From Corythucha ciliata (Eukaryota > Arthropoda > Insecta > Hemiptera > Tingidae): a DNA stretch of 64,000 bases. Position 1 is the first letter of the stretch. Each line of letters opens with the position of its first letter. The notes under the pieces were generated by a model, which worked only from the letters and a program-made list of their open reading frames with translations, did no database searches and had not been told where the DNA came from. The stretch is from contig CM075941.1 in the NCBI GenBank assembly GCA_038030265.1, forward strand, positions 9,424,001-9,488,000, in the 5' to 3' direction. A program made the translations under genes and the position numbers. Positions 22,561-35,079 of the stretch are shown in pieces.

Positions 22561-23334
22561 CATTAATTCTCGAATAAAGTGTCGTGAGATTTATAATTTA
22601 AAAATGATGATTTTATGACAAAAATGGATGGATAGATGTAAATTTTTTGTTTAAAAAAAAATGTACATTTATAATTTAAATTCGCACCTTCAATTAAAGT
22701 TGCAGGAAAAACTAGAGAAACGCGCGAAAAATTAAGGAAACTTTTATTAGACGAAAATAAACTTTTTTTTTTTTTTAACTTGGTAACAAACAACAATTCT
22801 CATGGTGAAGCTCATATGGCTCCCGCTAAATTTCTTCAAAACAAGTAACTCTCCAACACCTTCTGAAGGCATTTTTGTGGCTTAAGTTCATAAAAATGAC
22901 AAATTCATGCATGGCTATAGGTATAATATTAAAAAACACGCAAATTCACGGCTAGAACTGAAAAGAAGCAATAGTCTATACCTTTAAAAGTTATATAGTT
23001 TTGCCAATTCGGTGGTACAACGTGAAAAACCGCTAATTTGCGGGTAACATTTGGAAAATAAAATAATCAGGCTGGTCAGAATTAAGAGAAAGGTTAATTT
23101 CGAGCCTAAATTTGAGAAAATTGCTAACTCGCTGCTAAAAATTGAAAAACTCGCCAATTTACAGCTAAAATTCGCTAATTCACAGGTTTGAAACGCTTCA
23201 AATATACACCAATTTGCATATTCTAAAAGCAACTTATCAGGCTGAAATTGAAAAAAAGCGCCAATTTATGGCAATAGGCGAAGAAACCGCTAATTCGCGA
23301 GTAAACTGAGAAAAATCGCTCATGCATTGCAATA
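22561..23334. repeat. A/T-rich gap, then family A array
   Basis: 22570-22870 shows no recognisable feature. From about 22880 to 23330 forward family A phrases return up to the end of the hAT-like element. Confidence 0.45.
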
Positions 23335-26300
23335 CAGGGGTGGGCAAGATACTTGAGTATTTAAAATACTTTGTATTTTAAACACAAAATACGTATTTTG
23401 TAATTGCATTTAAATACTTTTGGAAAAGTATTTGTATTTCTGTATTTAAAATACATTTTTGAAAGTATTTTGGGCTTTGTATTTGAAAGTCATTTTTAAA
23501 AGTATTTTGTATTTCACACTCAACGAAAATACAAATACAAATACTTTAAATTTCAACGTTCTTTAGTTTCCACTTCTTCGCCGCCATTCACCAGTATAAC
23601 CTAACTTAGTGACACCATATTTGGCACAAAAACACGGTGTAATAACAGCCTTCGATTGACGTTTTCATTTTTCGAAAAAGTGAAGAGGGAAGGGTAGTCA
23701 TGGTGGGAGGTGGAAGTTCCGAATTCCTAGTTAGCACAACTGCCGCAAAAATGATGCTAGCGGATGGAAACTTGGCACAAAAATGGATCATACAGAGCCC
23801 TATAGCCTACAAGTACACAAAGCTGTACAAGTAAACAAAACTCGTGGCAATTATTGCGAAAAACAACGCTAATTCGAGTTTAAACTGGACCAAAATGGCA
23901 AATTCACAACTCAACTGGCGAAAAATCGCCTATTAATAAAGAAAAAGAAGAGAATAGATAATGTGCTAATTCGCTGCAAAATTATCAGAAAACGCTATTT
24001 CACAGCTGAAATGAAGAAAAATCAATAATTCGCGGCTGAAATTGAGAAAACGAAAATCTGTATAGCTTCTGAAAGAATCGAGGCTCAAACTGAGAAACAG
24101 CGCTAATCCGTAGAAAAAAATTGCTCACGCGGGCTGAAACCTAAAAAAACTACGCGGCTAGAATTGACAAAAATATTAATTAGCGGGGCCAACTTTAAGA
24201 AAAACACTAATTTTCAACTCAAACTGAGAAAAAAGTGCTAATCGGCTGCTAAAAAATGGCTAAACTGCAGCTGAAAATGATTAAAACGCCAAATCGTGGC
24301 TAAAATGGAGGAAAATCGCCAAACAAACGAAAGAATCCCTACTGCACTGCTAAAATTGATTAAAAGCGCTAACCCGTGGCCAAAATTGGTTAAAGTTGTA
24401 GCGTGCCAACGGCTAACAAACCTCATTTTTTATTTTAAAAAATAACAAATATCATGTTAAAAAAACAGCATAAGTCAGTTTGATCGCGAGTTCGTATTTT
24501 CCCAATTTTTCATTGTCGTTATAAAAAAGATCTCTAAATTTTTCGTAGGCCGTTTTTTGTATACCGAGGAGAGTGCGACCCACAAAGTCAGTAAACCTTG
24601 AAAAATTGACAAAACGCAAATGCGTAGCTTCTGTTCGAGGCTAAAACTAAACAATAAACGCTAATCCATAGCAAAAATTTAAGGAAAAATGCAAACGTGG
24701 GACTGATGTGTAAAAAAAAAAACCAGCTAATATTGAAAAATTCACTATAATTAGCCTGTCATAAATAAATAAAAACTCTCGTTTTCAGCTCAAATTGGGA
24801 AAAAGTGTTATTCCCGGCTAAAATTTGAGGAAATCAAGAATTCGTGGCTGAAAAATTAAGGTCATTCGCAAATTCACAGATTAGAAACGCTTCAAAGCAG
24901 CTAAAGTTGAAAAAAACGCGAATTTACGGCTAAAATTGAGGAAAATAATCGCGGATAAAGTGTGTTGGAATTTCTAATTCCGCCTTCTGACGATAACTTT
25001 GAGGCTAAAATTGAGGTAAACGGCAAATTCATGGTTATAAGTAAAAGACAAAACACTGATTCACGGATAGAACTGAGATGAAGCCCTATACATATAATTA
25101 AAATTGAAAAAAATTACTAATGCGGTGCCAAAATGTAAAAGAACCCGACAATTTGCGGCTAATATAGAGAAAATCAGTAGTTATTCTGGCTAGAACAAAG
25201 CGAAAAGTTAATTTTCAGCCTAAATTGAAACAAAAAGTGCTAATTCACTGTCAAAAATGGAAGAATTGCCGATTTGCAGTAAAAGTATGGGAAAACGCCA
25301 ATTCGTGGCTAAAATGAACAAAATTCGCTAATACACGGGCTAGAAATAGCTACTGCACTGCTAAAATTACGAAAAAGCGCTAATTTACGGCTAAAATTGA
25401 GACAAATTTAAATTTGCGTCAAAACTTGGAAATACGTTAATTCCCGGCTTCCTCGGGAGACTTTGAGGCTAAAATCGAGAAAAAGAGCTAATTTATGGCT
25501 ATGAGTGAAAAACTCGCAAATTAGCGGCTAAAACTGAGACGAAATCGCTATTCCGCAGTGTATGGTTACGGTGAACAAAAAATGCTAATTTTTGGTAAAC
25601 ATTTCGAGAATTTTACGGCTAATATTGAGTAATTTTCAGCTCATACAGAGTAAAACGCTAGAAAAAATCGCTAATTTGCAGCTAAAATTGTGGAAAACGC
25701 CAACTCGAGGAAAGTTAAAGAAACATCGCTGATTCACAGGATGCAAAATCTACTTTGCTGCTAAAGTTGGGGAAAAGCGCATATTTATGTCTTTATGGGG
25801 TCTTTATGTCTTGGGGGGGGGGGTGAGGGATTACCCCGCTAATCAGTTGCTAATTTGCGGCGAAAAGCGCTAATTTGCTGTTAAAGTTGACAAAAAGCAC
25901 TCATTCGTTGCTAAAATGGAGAAATTCGCAGTTTAAACTTGGCATAAGCGCTGTTTAGCGGATAGACTATGGAAATAGCGGTAATTTGCCTACAATATAT
26001 GGAAAAGGCCATGGCTAAAAGTAGGAAAAGGCCTTAGAGGTTACCAATAGAGGTTTTATCCATAGTTAGAGACTTTTAGGGGCCTCTTGAAGATTTCCGC
26101 CCCGGGCCCCGATATAGGTCCACCAGTGACCTCACCTCCTTGTCAGCTCACGATCCACCAGTGCTCGCCGGTTCGGTACTAAATACTTCGTGACAACTTG
26201 CCTACTTTTCTTTGCGCATCGCAGCGCAGCGCCATTTCGCGCTGCCACATTTTGTCAACTCGTCTATTGAAGGACCTGATATTTTTGAATTATTTATTTT

Positions 26301-26482
26301 TCGTGTTTTTCGCACTATATGCCATCGAAATCGAATTTTTGAAAAGTATTTTAAATTGTATTTGTATTTTATTCAAAATACAAGTCAAAAAGTATTTGTA
26401 TTTCAGTATTTAAAATACATTTTTGAAAGTATTTTGGGCTTTGTATTTAAAATACATTTTAAAAGTGTTTTGCCCACCCCTG
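23335..26482. mobile_element. hAT-like non-autonomous element, copy 1 (3.1 kb)
   Basis: Inverted ends CAGGGGTGGGCAAGATAC (left) and CAGGGGTGGGCAAAACAC (right, other strand). Flanks TTGCAATA and ATTGCATA are an imperfect 8-bp duplication. About 170 bases inside each end are packed with TATTTAAAATAC-type words. A unique stretch with a GGGAAGGGTAGTCATGGTGG phrase follows, then about 2.2 kb of family A repeats, then a GC-rich piece at 26060-26130. No transposase frame. The second copy at 60275 is nearly the same along its whole length, including the family A part. Confidence 0.85.
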
Positions 26483-27040
26483 ATTGCATAGTATGTGAAC
26501 CAAAAAAATCCTAATTCGTGAAAAGTCCCCCTATTTTGCGGCTAATGTTGTGGAAAACACTTAAGAAAAACGTTAATTTCCAGCTAAGACTGAGAAAAGT
26601 GCTAATCCCCTGGTAAAAAAATTTAAAAATCGGTAATATGCTGCTAAAATTGAGGAAAACGCCAAAACTCGTGGATAATTAAGAAACATCGCTCACGGGA
26701 TAAAAACGACACTTTGCTGCTAAAGTTGAGAAAATACGCAAATTCATGGCTGGGGGAGGGGGTGGGGCAAAACCGCTAATCTGCGGCTGAAATTGAGAAG
26801 AACGATACAGTCGGCCAATAAACGGCTAATTTGCGGGTAGAGTCCAAAAATCGCCCCTATAACTGAGAGATTGAGGCTATGATGAGGCCAGCAAGATGTC
26901 TCCAGATTCAAGAGTGTGTTGGCTGGGTGGAATAATGACTAAAATGTGAAATTTCCCCCCTCCCCTCACCATCACAAGATTTCAATCTGCCCCCCCCCCC
27001 CAAGGACAAAATCCTACCTATGCCACTAGGCTTCACGCCT
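26483..27040. repeat. Family A array and a transposon end
   Basis: 26500-26880 holds forward family A repeats. At 26940-27036 the sequence (AGATTTCAATCTG, a C run, CCTACCTATGCCACTAG) is the reverse of the stretch at 63792-63845 (CCAGTGGCGTAGGTAGGAAT, a G run, CAGATTGAAATCTC). These are two ends of one DNA-transposon family. Confidence 0.5.
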
Positions 27041-27122
27041 ATACCTACACGTTGTGTTACGCCTTATAATTTTGTCCGTAAACCAAACAAAACAAAACAT
27101 AATACAACAATGTCTTGAAATT

Positions 27123-27244
27123 ATGTTTTCTCCCGTAACGTTACCAAAATGTTTACAAATCGAATTTTTCAACGGCTTTAAAGGTCAAATCAGTATCAGC
27201 CCCTCCAAAGAACATCCCGTTTGTGTTATTAAAGGCGTGAACTT
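27123..27244 (+). CDS. Candidate first coding exon, unrecognised
   Basis: ATG at 27123 opens a non-repetitive frame (MFSPVTLPKCLQIEFFNGFK, about 40 codons) ending in a strong donor, AACTT|gtgagtaa. The downstream exon was not found. A two-codon upstream reading frame (ATG TCT TGA, 27110-27118) precedes it by four bases, which would lower translation if the transcript starts further upstream. No family recognised; the donor and sequence texture are the only support. Confidence 0.35.
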
Positions 27245-28395
27245 GTGAGTAATAAGTCACCACGTTTTTACTAACAAGAGTGAGAAAAAAAAAGAGAGAA
27301 AATAAAGTCAATGTTGATTGTTCCCATGCAATTTTTAGTGACCATGACCTTTCTTTTTTTTCCGTTAAAATAATAAAAAAAAAATACGTAATTTAGAACG
27401 AAATAATGAGGAAATTGAGCTGAGTGCGGCAAAGTGACTGGTGGAGCAAATGAATAAAGAACGGTGGCAGAAGGGTAGCAAAATTTGAAGCACGAAAAAC
27501 CAAACGAATCGCGGTGCGTGAAAGGAGTTGATCACGGTGACACGGGAAGCGATTGGTGTGTGGGTGAGTGGGTGAGCGGGGGTGGGGGGGGGTTCATCGT
27601 GTATCGCAGGCCCAACTAACGAAGAAAAATATTACCTATTCACCTTGAACTATTCAAACAGATTTGTTCCTTTCTTCCTTCTTTCGTCTATACTGCGATG
27701 TTTATTTCTACCTCGGTTTCAACGATTGTTGATGCAGGATCTTTTGCTTTTGTAAGGAGTATCGCTAGTTTGACAATCCTATATTTCCCACGATTATTAT
27801 TGGGAATTAAAAATGGATAAAAAACAAAGATTGTTATATAATTTTATTGTATTAACAGACGCTTGAGTTTTATTTTTATATGGACAAGAATTTAGTGCAT
27901 ACATTACACATTGGGAGTACTCATCCTAAATGGGTGCAATTTTTCTGAATGTCAAATAAGAGCGAAATCCTGGCAAAAAAGTGAGTCATCCCGGAGTTAA
28001 TTCATACGCCCTGCGGAAATACAATGCACGTCAAAAATTGGATCGAAAAAGGGAATAAGTATAGTCGCCTGCCCAGAAATTCATTTCACCGACAAATAAA
28101 TTATCATAGCAGCGAAATAATGATGTCCACCGCGAAAAATAGAGAGATTTTGCAATCATCCCCGGGACCGCTAAAATTAATATTTGCGTACCTCAAAAAG
28201 AGGTGTGATTTTTCGGTGTTTCGCGAATGTGCATGTTTGCTTTTAAGATGGAAAAAATACAGTGAAAAACAACGTTAATGAATAGTAGGTACTTTCATTT
28301 TTCCGCTAGTGATACACGATTGTAAAAAACCTGGAGATTTCAGTGCCTAATGTTGACAAATTGGATGAAATGAACACCACGTAGCGTTAAATTAT
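27245..28395. other. No feature recognised
   Basis: A/T-rich, partly unique sequence. The frame at 28024-28278 (+) has no recognised domain. There is a G-rich stretch at 27560-27595. Confidence 0.3.
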
Positions 28396-29400
28396 GGCTC
28401 AATCTAATTTTTCAGCCGCGAATCAGCGCTTTTTCTACACTTTATTCGCAGATTAGCGCTTTTTCTCAGTTTAAAACCGCGAATGAGCACTTTTTCTTAA
28501 ATTTAAACCGTGAATTGGATATTTTTCTCCAGTAGCGAATTATCGTTTTCTTCATTTTAGCTGCGAATTAGTGGGTTTTGGTCCTCTCTTAGTCACGAAT
28601 TAGCGCTTTTCCATTATTCTATCCTCAAATTTGCATTCACCAGAAGGCCGCGAATTGGCATTCTCTCAATTTTAATCGCTAATTAGCGTTATTCTCAATT
28701 TTAGCTGGATATTTGAGTTTTTGTCTATTTTAGCCGCAAATTAGCGTTTTCATTTCAAACGCTCATACTCATGAATTAGCGTTTTTCTCAATTTTAGCAA
28801 TGAACTAGCGATTTTTCTCAATTTTTCCCGCGAATATGCAACGTTTCTTAATATTTGATATTAATTAGCGGCTTTTTCCACTCTTGGCTATTAGTTAGCG
28901 CCTTTTCTAAATTTTGGTCAAGAAGATTCCTTCATAAAAGAGTCGCGAATTGGCGTTTACTTAATTTTACCCGCGAATTAGCGCTTTTCTCAATTTTAAC
29001 CATGAATTAGCGCTTTTTCTACATTTTATTCACGAATTTAAGCACTGTTCCTCAATATCATCCTCAAATTATATTGTTTTTACTAAATTTTTAATCGCGA
29101 ATTATCCTTTTGTCTCAATTTGGGCCGTAAATTAGGCTTTTTTCTCATTTTGGTCTGCATTTAGTGATTTTTCCCAATGTCAGTCGTCAATTAGTGTTTA
29201 CGCAATTATATTGCGCGGATCAGCTCTTTTTACACATGTTTGCTATGAATGAGCCTTTTTTATAGCTAAAATAAAGTAAAACGCCATAATGTGCAGTTTT
29301 TGACCAAGTCCGCGTCTAGAATTGGCCTAGGTAAATCGCTAACTCGCTATGATAAAACGCACTAATTAGCGTTAAAAAATTGATAAACAAGCGCTTGATC
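28396..29400 (-). repeat. Family A array, reverse orientation
   Basis: Repeats read GCGAATTAGCGCTTTTTCTC on the plus strand, i.e. family A on the minus strand, to about 29270; a short forward piece follows to 29400. It ends at the reverse copy of the end module (29405-29543). Confidence 0.7.
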
Positions 29401-29543
29401 ACGTTAACGATCACGATTCAGCAAAAAAAATTGTGAGCATTTTTCAACGCTCTTTCCTCCAGGTCGGACGGACTGAAAATCGTCGAAAGGAGCTAAATCC
29501 CCGTCCAACCGGATACCAAGACTCCTTTCCACGTACTTTCAAC
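29401..29543 (-). mobile_element. End module of the family A element, reverse copy
   Basis: Contains GGACTGAAAATCGTCGAAAG, ACCAAGACTCCTTTCCACGT, the reverse of the module at 9510-9600. Its continuation (CATGAACATAAAACCTAAAA) is found after 32259, because a hAT-type element is inserted between. The copy at 53505-53610 shows the uninterrupted order. Confidence 0.6.
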
Positions 29544-32251
29544 CAGGGGCGTAGCCAGCCCTTAATCCAGGGGTGGGCAGAGACCCCAGCAAAAGAACTG
29601 GTAGTTGATTAAGTCAGAAAAAAGTCGCATTAAATCGCCAAATTCTTCCCCCGGAAAATGAGTTTTACACAAAAAGGGTCGTAATCCACCGAAAACTAAC
29701 ATTTCCGTTAGCAAATATCGCCTTTAGTCTTCCAATCCTAATTTTCTGTCCAAAAACTGACAATGTTTTCCCTCTAAATCGATACTCGTAGGAAAGGATT
29801 GGCACACTCATTACTATGGGTGTCCGACTTTTCATCAACGTCTTGTCGGAGAGGCGTAAAAAACCAACGATTTTCAACTCAAAACTGACGTTTTTTAACC
29901 CAAAACTAAAGACTTCACTCTAAAACTGAATATTTTACTTTAAAATCGACGATTTCATGCCAAAGGCGAAGTGTTACCCATAAATTATAGATTTCACAGC
30001 ACGACTGGCGTTTTTAAAACCCAAGGCTTCGCCCCAAATTGATGATTTCTCTCTAAAACTGGCGGATATAACCCAAACTGATAGAAAACAAATGATCTTG
30101 CCAAAATAACGGACCAGTCTGCAGTTTTTTTTTTTTCGGGATTGTAGTAACCTTGCAGTGTTACAGCGGGTAGGGGGGAAAGACTCAGGCGGAGGCTTTC
30201 GCCATTTTGCCTGGCGCCTTTCCTACCCCGAAGTGTGAGACCTCAAAAACCCAGAGGCTGGCAGCTGACCAGCGCGGGAATCAAATCCGCGACCGGAGTG
30301 CCCATGGGTGCCAGGCCACTGGAGCGCAATGCCCTAGCTCCCAAGGACACAACGGCCCTCACCAGTCTGCATTTTAAAAAACTGCAGATTTTACCCCTCA
30401 AGTGGCGAATTTTACCATTGAATGGACAGTTCTTCTTAACTTTTTCTTTGAATTAGCGCTTCTCCCCAGTTTTAGATGTGGATTAGCCATGTTTTCCATT
30501 TTCGCAGTAAAATAGCACTTTTTATTCATTTTAGAAGCGGATTAGCCATCTATTCACGAACAGCGATGAATTGCCAATTTTTTCGGCCATGACTTCCCAT
30601 TTAAACACGAATTAGCGCTTTTCCTCAGCTTAAGCAGTGCGAATTAGCAATATCTTCACATTTTTATCTACAAACTAGTGCTTGCTCTCGAGATTAACAG
30701 CAAATTAGCGTCGCTTTATTATTTTAGCTATGATTTAGCGCTTTCTCTCCATTTTAACAGCGAATTAGCGCTTTTTTTTCGAATTATAACGCAATTTATC
30801 CATCTCCGGGCGCTGTTTCACAATTTGAGCAGTGAATTATCAGGGCAGAGCGGGGAATTCATATTTACCCGCGAATTAGCGTTCCCCTCCAATTTAGCCG
30901 CTAATCAGCGATTTTTCTTAATATTAGCTGCGAATTAGCGCCTTTTCTCCATTTTGTCAGCGACTTGGCGATGTATAACAACGAATTGGCGCTATTTTTC
31001 TCAAATTCAGCTATTAAATTGCCCCCGGAAATTGCGGATTGGCGTTTTCTCACTTTTGAAATACAGTGGGCAGTTTTTCTCAATTTTTGCTGTGAATTTT
31101 ATGTGATGCTTATTACCGATTTTTTTTTTTCATTTTAGCAGTGAATTAACAGTCTAGAGCGCAGTAGTGATGTATTCACATAACATAGCGTCGGATTAGC
31201 AATTTTTCTTATTTTAGCCTTAATTAGCGCGGTTTCTCTATTTTAGCAGCGAATTAGCAGTTTTCTACATTTAACCACGAATTAGCGCTTTTCATCCATT
31301 TCGAAAGCCAACTAAGCGATTTCCACAATGTAAGCCGCCAATTAGCACTTTTTATAGTTTTTAGAAACGGATTAGCGACGTATTCACATTTAGCGACGAA
31401 TTAGCTCTTTTCCTCCATTTTAGCCTTAAATTAGCGCATTCCTCTTTTTAGCAGCAAATCAGCATTTTTTCCATTAGCAGCAAATTTGCGCTGTTTTTCA
31501 ATTTGAGCATTGAATTAGCGATTTTTCTCAACTTTAGCCGCGGATTAGCATTGTTTCTCCAGTTTAGCAGCTAAAGGGCGATGTATTCACTTATAGCAAT
31601 GAGTTAGCGCTTTTATTCAATTTCGCAGTTTTTGCGCATTCAAAAATCCAATTTCAGAGGATTCAAAAAAAGCAGTTTTATACCAAATTTTAGAGTTTAA
31701 CCTCAGAAATGAACATTTTACCCCAAAATGGGTTATTTTAAAAATTGTGATTAGATTTCGAATCTAGTTGGGATCAACTAACTCGCGGATCAACCAAAAG
31801 CGGGACCAAAATGGGGATTTTCCATGGTTTTGATATCATAGGGGTGTGGGGTGTCGATTTTCACGTAATTTCAAGCTTTTGGCAGCAAGATTTGGCTACA
31901 TTCACGAATAATAAACCCATGTGCAAAAATTTGCAGCGTTTTTGTTTAGAGAAGTAAAATCTGAAAAATTGGCTTTTCACTTGTGTCAGATCTGCGAAAA
32001 CGGTATTTTGGGGTGCTAAAACTGCGAAATTGGGATGTCAGCCTTGCGAAATTCGTTTTGTTGTTTAACAAAAATCCTCGACAATTTTTTTTTTTTAATG
32101 TGGGCGCTGACGAAACAAATTATGGTTATCCTGAAGGATTTATACTTTCAGAACGTATCTATAGGGGTGGGCAGCTGCCCCACTAAATCTGCGGTTTCGA
32201 GTCTAGGGGAGGGCAGCTGCCTACCCCTGCCCCCCTCTGGCTACGCCCATG
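29544..32251. mobile_element. hAT-type non-autonomous element inside the end module
   Basis: Ends CAGGGGCGTAGCCAG (left) and CATGGGCGTAGCCAG (right, other strand), flanked by a perfect 8-bp duplication CTTTCAAC (29536-29543 and 32252-32259). The 2.7-kb body contains AACTGACG-type repeats (29870-30110), a tRNA-like SINE (30270-30355), reverse family A repeats (30410-31640) and family C phrases (31640-32060). No transposase frame. This is a third bounded element carrying family A inside. Confidence 0.8.
30270..30355 (-). mobile_element. tRNA-derived SINE head
   Basis: The minus strand reads GAGCTAGGGCATTGCGCTCC, then GGTCGCGGATTTGATTCCCG about 25 bases later: A-box-like and B-box-like parts in tRNA spacing. 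The anticodon arm is not convincing and B-box changes (ATTTGATTCC for GTTCGATTCC) argue against a working tRNA. Confidence 0.5.
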
Positions 32252-32259
32252 CTTTCAAC

Positions 32260-32821
32260 CATGAACATAAAACCTAAAAATCCTAATTTTTTTATCTTCG
32301 AGGGGGGGGGCACCGGTCCTCCCAATACTCGCCACTACCTCGGTACGCTTACTGAACGGATCTGCTGATCAGGGGCGTATACCTAGAAATCCTTCAGAAG
32401 TGGGCGATTCCGGCACTCCGCAGCCTATGAGCCTACTAAGGACCAGCGGGGGACGGTGTTGTAATGAATGCCCTTCGTATTGCTGAGATTTCGCAAAAAA
32501 CTTGGCTAAAAACGGCCTCCCGGAGGGGGCGATAGGTCCGGGCGGAGGGGGGTTGAGTACTCCACTGCAGCTGATGGGGCGCAGCGCAGGGAGGAAACCC
32601 AATTCATGATTCCTAAAAGATCCAGATTCTGAAGGTTCACCGGCTGAGCCATTGTTTCGTGTGAGTAATTGCCAGTTACAGCGTTTTCCATTTACATAAA
32701 ATTCTGCTCCCGAGCAATTCACTTCCAACCGTCTTCTCGTGGGGAACCAAATCTGAACAAAAACGACGATTTTACCCTTTTTTGACAGTGTAATTCGGTG
32801 ATTTCCGATCTTTCGTGCCAG
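32260..32821. other. Transposon debris upstream of a candidate exon
   Basis: Continues the interrupted end module (32260-32300), followed by a G run at 32301-32309 and GC-rich sequence with end-like words (CAGGGGCGTATACCTAG at 32370). Frames on the minus strand at 32369-32728 have no recognised content. Ends in a pyrimidine-containing stretch and acceptor CAG at 32819-32821. Confidence 0.35.
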
Positions 32822-33028
32822 AAGAATTACAATCTTCTGAGAGGTCGGCGCCGAAAAAAAATGTCAACGTAGTTTGGTCTACCAAAACTACCACTACCGC
32901 ATCAAGCCTTTTAAATAGGCACAAATTGCTCCCGAGAGCGACGTCGGGCACCCCTGAAAATGTCCATCTCTCATTGGGAAATGAAAAGGATCTTTCCGCA
33001 TCCAGTTCTTCGTTTCAGCCGCTTATTT
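32822..33028 (+). CDS. Candidate exon, Ser/Thr-rich
   Basis: Acceptor gtgccag|AA at 32821, then a polar open frame (ELQSSERSAPKKNVNVVWST, then TTTT, SSLLNRHK, SSSSF). A weak donor is possible after 33028 (ATTT|gtagaa). From about 33050 transposon-end sequence (GGCGGCTGCCTAGGCGCCC) begins. The start phase fits the exon at 8098-8376. No domain recognised. It may equally be an exon of another gene or an accidental frame. Confidence 0.35.
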
Positions 33029-33044
33029 GTAGAATTTTTGCCGG

Positions 33045-34090
33045 CAACAGCCGACAGGGCCGGATTTATGCAGAGCGAAGCAGACTAAGGCGGCTGCCTA
33101 GGCGCCCTGGCAAATCGCCGGGCCTCTGGCCTCTGGATAAAATGGTGGGAAAGCCCTAATTAGTTACTAAATTTAGGAAAAACGATAATTCCTGGCTCAA
33201 TAATTGAAAAATATGGCTTATTCACTGGATAAATTAATGAAAACGTCAATTAGCGAAGGTGTCAATGGAGGAGGTGAGAGAAGGGGGATATAAAATTGAG
33301 AAACCATGCTATACAGAGTAGAAAAGGCGTAGAAAAACTCCAATTGACAGGTGAAATGAGGGAAAATGGCTATTTAGCTGATAATATACGAAAAACGTTA
33401 ATTGGTGGCTGTAATTTAGCCAAAAGCGCTAATTCATGGCTGAAATTGAAAAAAAAAAAAAAAAAAAAATCGTGAATTATCAGCCAAGATGAGGAAAAAA
33501 TCGCTAATTCGCGGCTAGAATTGAGAAAACCTCGTTTATTTAGAAGCAACTTTTTTACTAAAATAGAAAAAAAGGCGTTAATTCATAGCTAAATGTGAAA
33601 AAATCGGTAAATTGCGGCAAAAATTAATAGAAATGTCTAATTCATAGTGTAAAATTGAGAAAAAGAGCAAATTCGCGGCTAAAATTGAGAAAAACAGCTA
33701 ATCCACGTACCACGGATAATATCTAGAAAAATGCCAATTCACAGACAAAGTGTAGAATAAGCGCTAATTCACGAAAACACAATTATCGAATTATCTTCCT
33801 CTTGAGACAACTTCGTTGATAAAATAGAGAAGCTAAAAGTTAAGAGATTGCTAAATTACGACTAAAGTTAGTGAAATTGGCTAATTCGTGGTGTAAAATT
33901 GAGAAAAAGCGCTAATTCGCTGTAGAAATTCATGGCTGAAATTGGGAAAAATCCCTGTTTAGCTAGTAATTTAGGAATAACGCTAATTGAAGTCTTATAT
34001 ACTTATTAAAACTCTAAAATTAAAGTAAAAACGCTAATTCACGGCTAAAAATGAGCAAACCACAATTCGAATTCGTGTCTTATGAGATAA
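33045..34090 (+). repeat. Transposon end, then family A array
   Basis: 33050-33125 is a GC-rich end sequence (GGCTGCCTAGGCGCCCTGG). 33140-34090 is a forward family A block, with a poly-A run at 33450-33468. Confidence 0.6.
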
Positions 34091-34690
34091 GAGGCTTATT
34101 TCCGGTAACGGGTAGTAGGTAGCTTGTCGGCCTTGACCAGCTGGCATCAAGGCCGCAGGACTTTCACGTGCCAGGTCACTTCCCGGCCCTGCAGGGCATC
34201 AAATCAGGGTGGGAAGCCACACATCTGGTACCTACACGCTAGTTCTGTACAGCCAAACTTTTAATTCAGACCCTAAAAATGGAAAAATGAGTATAATTAG
34301 GTTACAAAAACAGCTGAACTGACATTTCAAGCCTTGAAAATGCTCAACGTAGCGATACTTGCCCTGAAAAATGGTAAAATCGACCATGCGAACTCAAAAA
34401 ATTGGCCAAACACGGCCATTCGCGCGTAGAAAATGTTTAAAACTGACGATTCGAGCCCTCAAAATGCCAAAAAAAACTGACCTCTGGCGTTTGAAAAATG
34501 GCCAAACTGACCATTCACGCCTTGAAAATGGCCAAAATTACATTTTGCGACCTAAAAAGCAACCGAACCGGCGGCCTTTTCAAGACCATTCTTGTCGAAA
34601 GAATGACAAAACTGACAATTTTTTCGTTAAAAAAAAAAATGGTAAAACTGACTATTCACGTCTTAAAAATGTGAAAAATGAATCCATGCG
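34091..34690. repeat. Hairpin, then family B array (AAACTGACCATTCGCGCC type)
   Basis: 34118-34145 forms a hairpin (GGCCTTGA..TCAAGGCC). From 34320 to 34690 a distinct degenerate repeat, period about 26-30 bases, with phrases AAAATGGCCAAACTGACCAT and TTCGCGCC. The same family is at 52190-52960. The long frame at 34371-35075 runs through this array and is not a gene. Confidence 0.55.
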
Positions 34691-35079
34691 CCCCCCCCCC
34701 CCCAAAAAACGTGTGTTTGACAACAGCGTGTGTATGAGTCCCACAGGGGCCACAGGGGCCGTGGGCCCTCCCTTCAACAACATCAAAACCTCCTCCAAAA
34801 TCCTATCGATCACCTCTAATTTTAGGGTCATTTTCTCAGAGGCCCAAGGGTCAGAGGTTCTCGAGAGACGCGAAATGACGAAAGGAAAAAACTCTCGCGA
34901 ATGGGGGGGGGGGGCCTCGCTGAGGAAAAAATTGACGTTGAACGCCACCACTTCAAGGGCAAAATTTATGCGAACGGTCACGCCAAGGGCAAAATTTCAC
35001 AGGGAAATTGTCATTTGTAGCAAGCTGACATTTTTTAAGCGCATTGTCAATTTAATAAAAAATTTGTCAATTTGAAACA
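34691..35079. other. No gene supported
   Basis: A C run at 34691-34702 and GC-rich sequence with both strands open (minus 34652-34981); the minus frame (residues LEVIDRILEEVLMLLKGGPT) has a coding look but no recognised family and is probably transposon-derived. Confidence 0.3.

Noticed and set aside
30270..30355. Functional tRNA gene
   Set aside because: Box motifs are present but the arms do not pair properly and the B box is altered; a SINE head fits better.
184..34090. Family A arrays as a CRISPR-like array or a centromeric satellite
   Set aside because: No constant repeat with unique spacers, orientation flips, heavy divergence, and collinearity between distant copies all point to transposon bodies in a eukaryotic genome.
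34371..35075. 234-codon open frame
   Set aside because: Runs through the family B array; the translation is a set of near-repeats of the same phrase, so it is repeat-derived.
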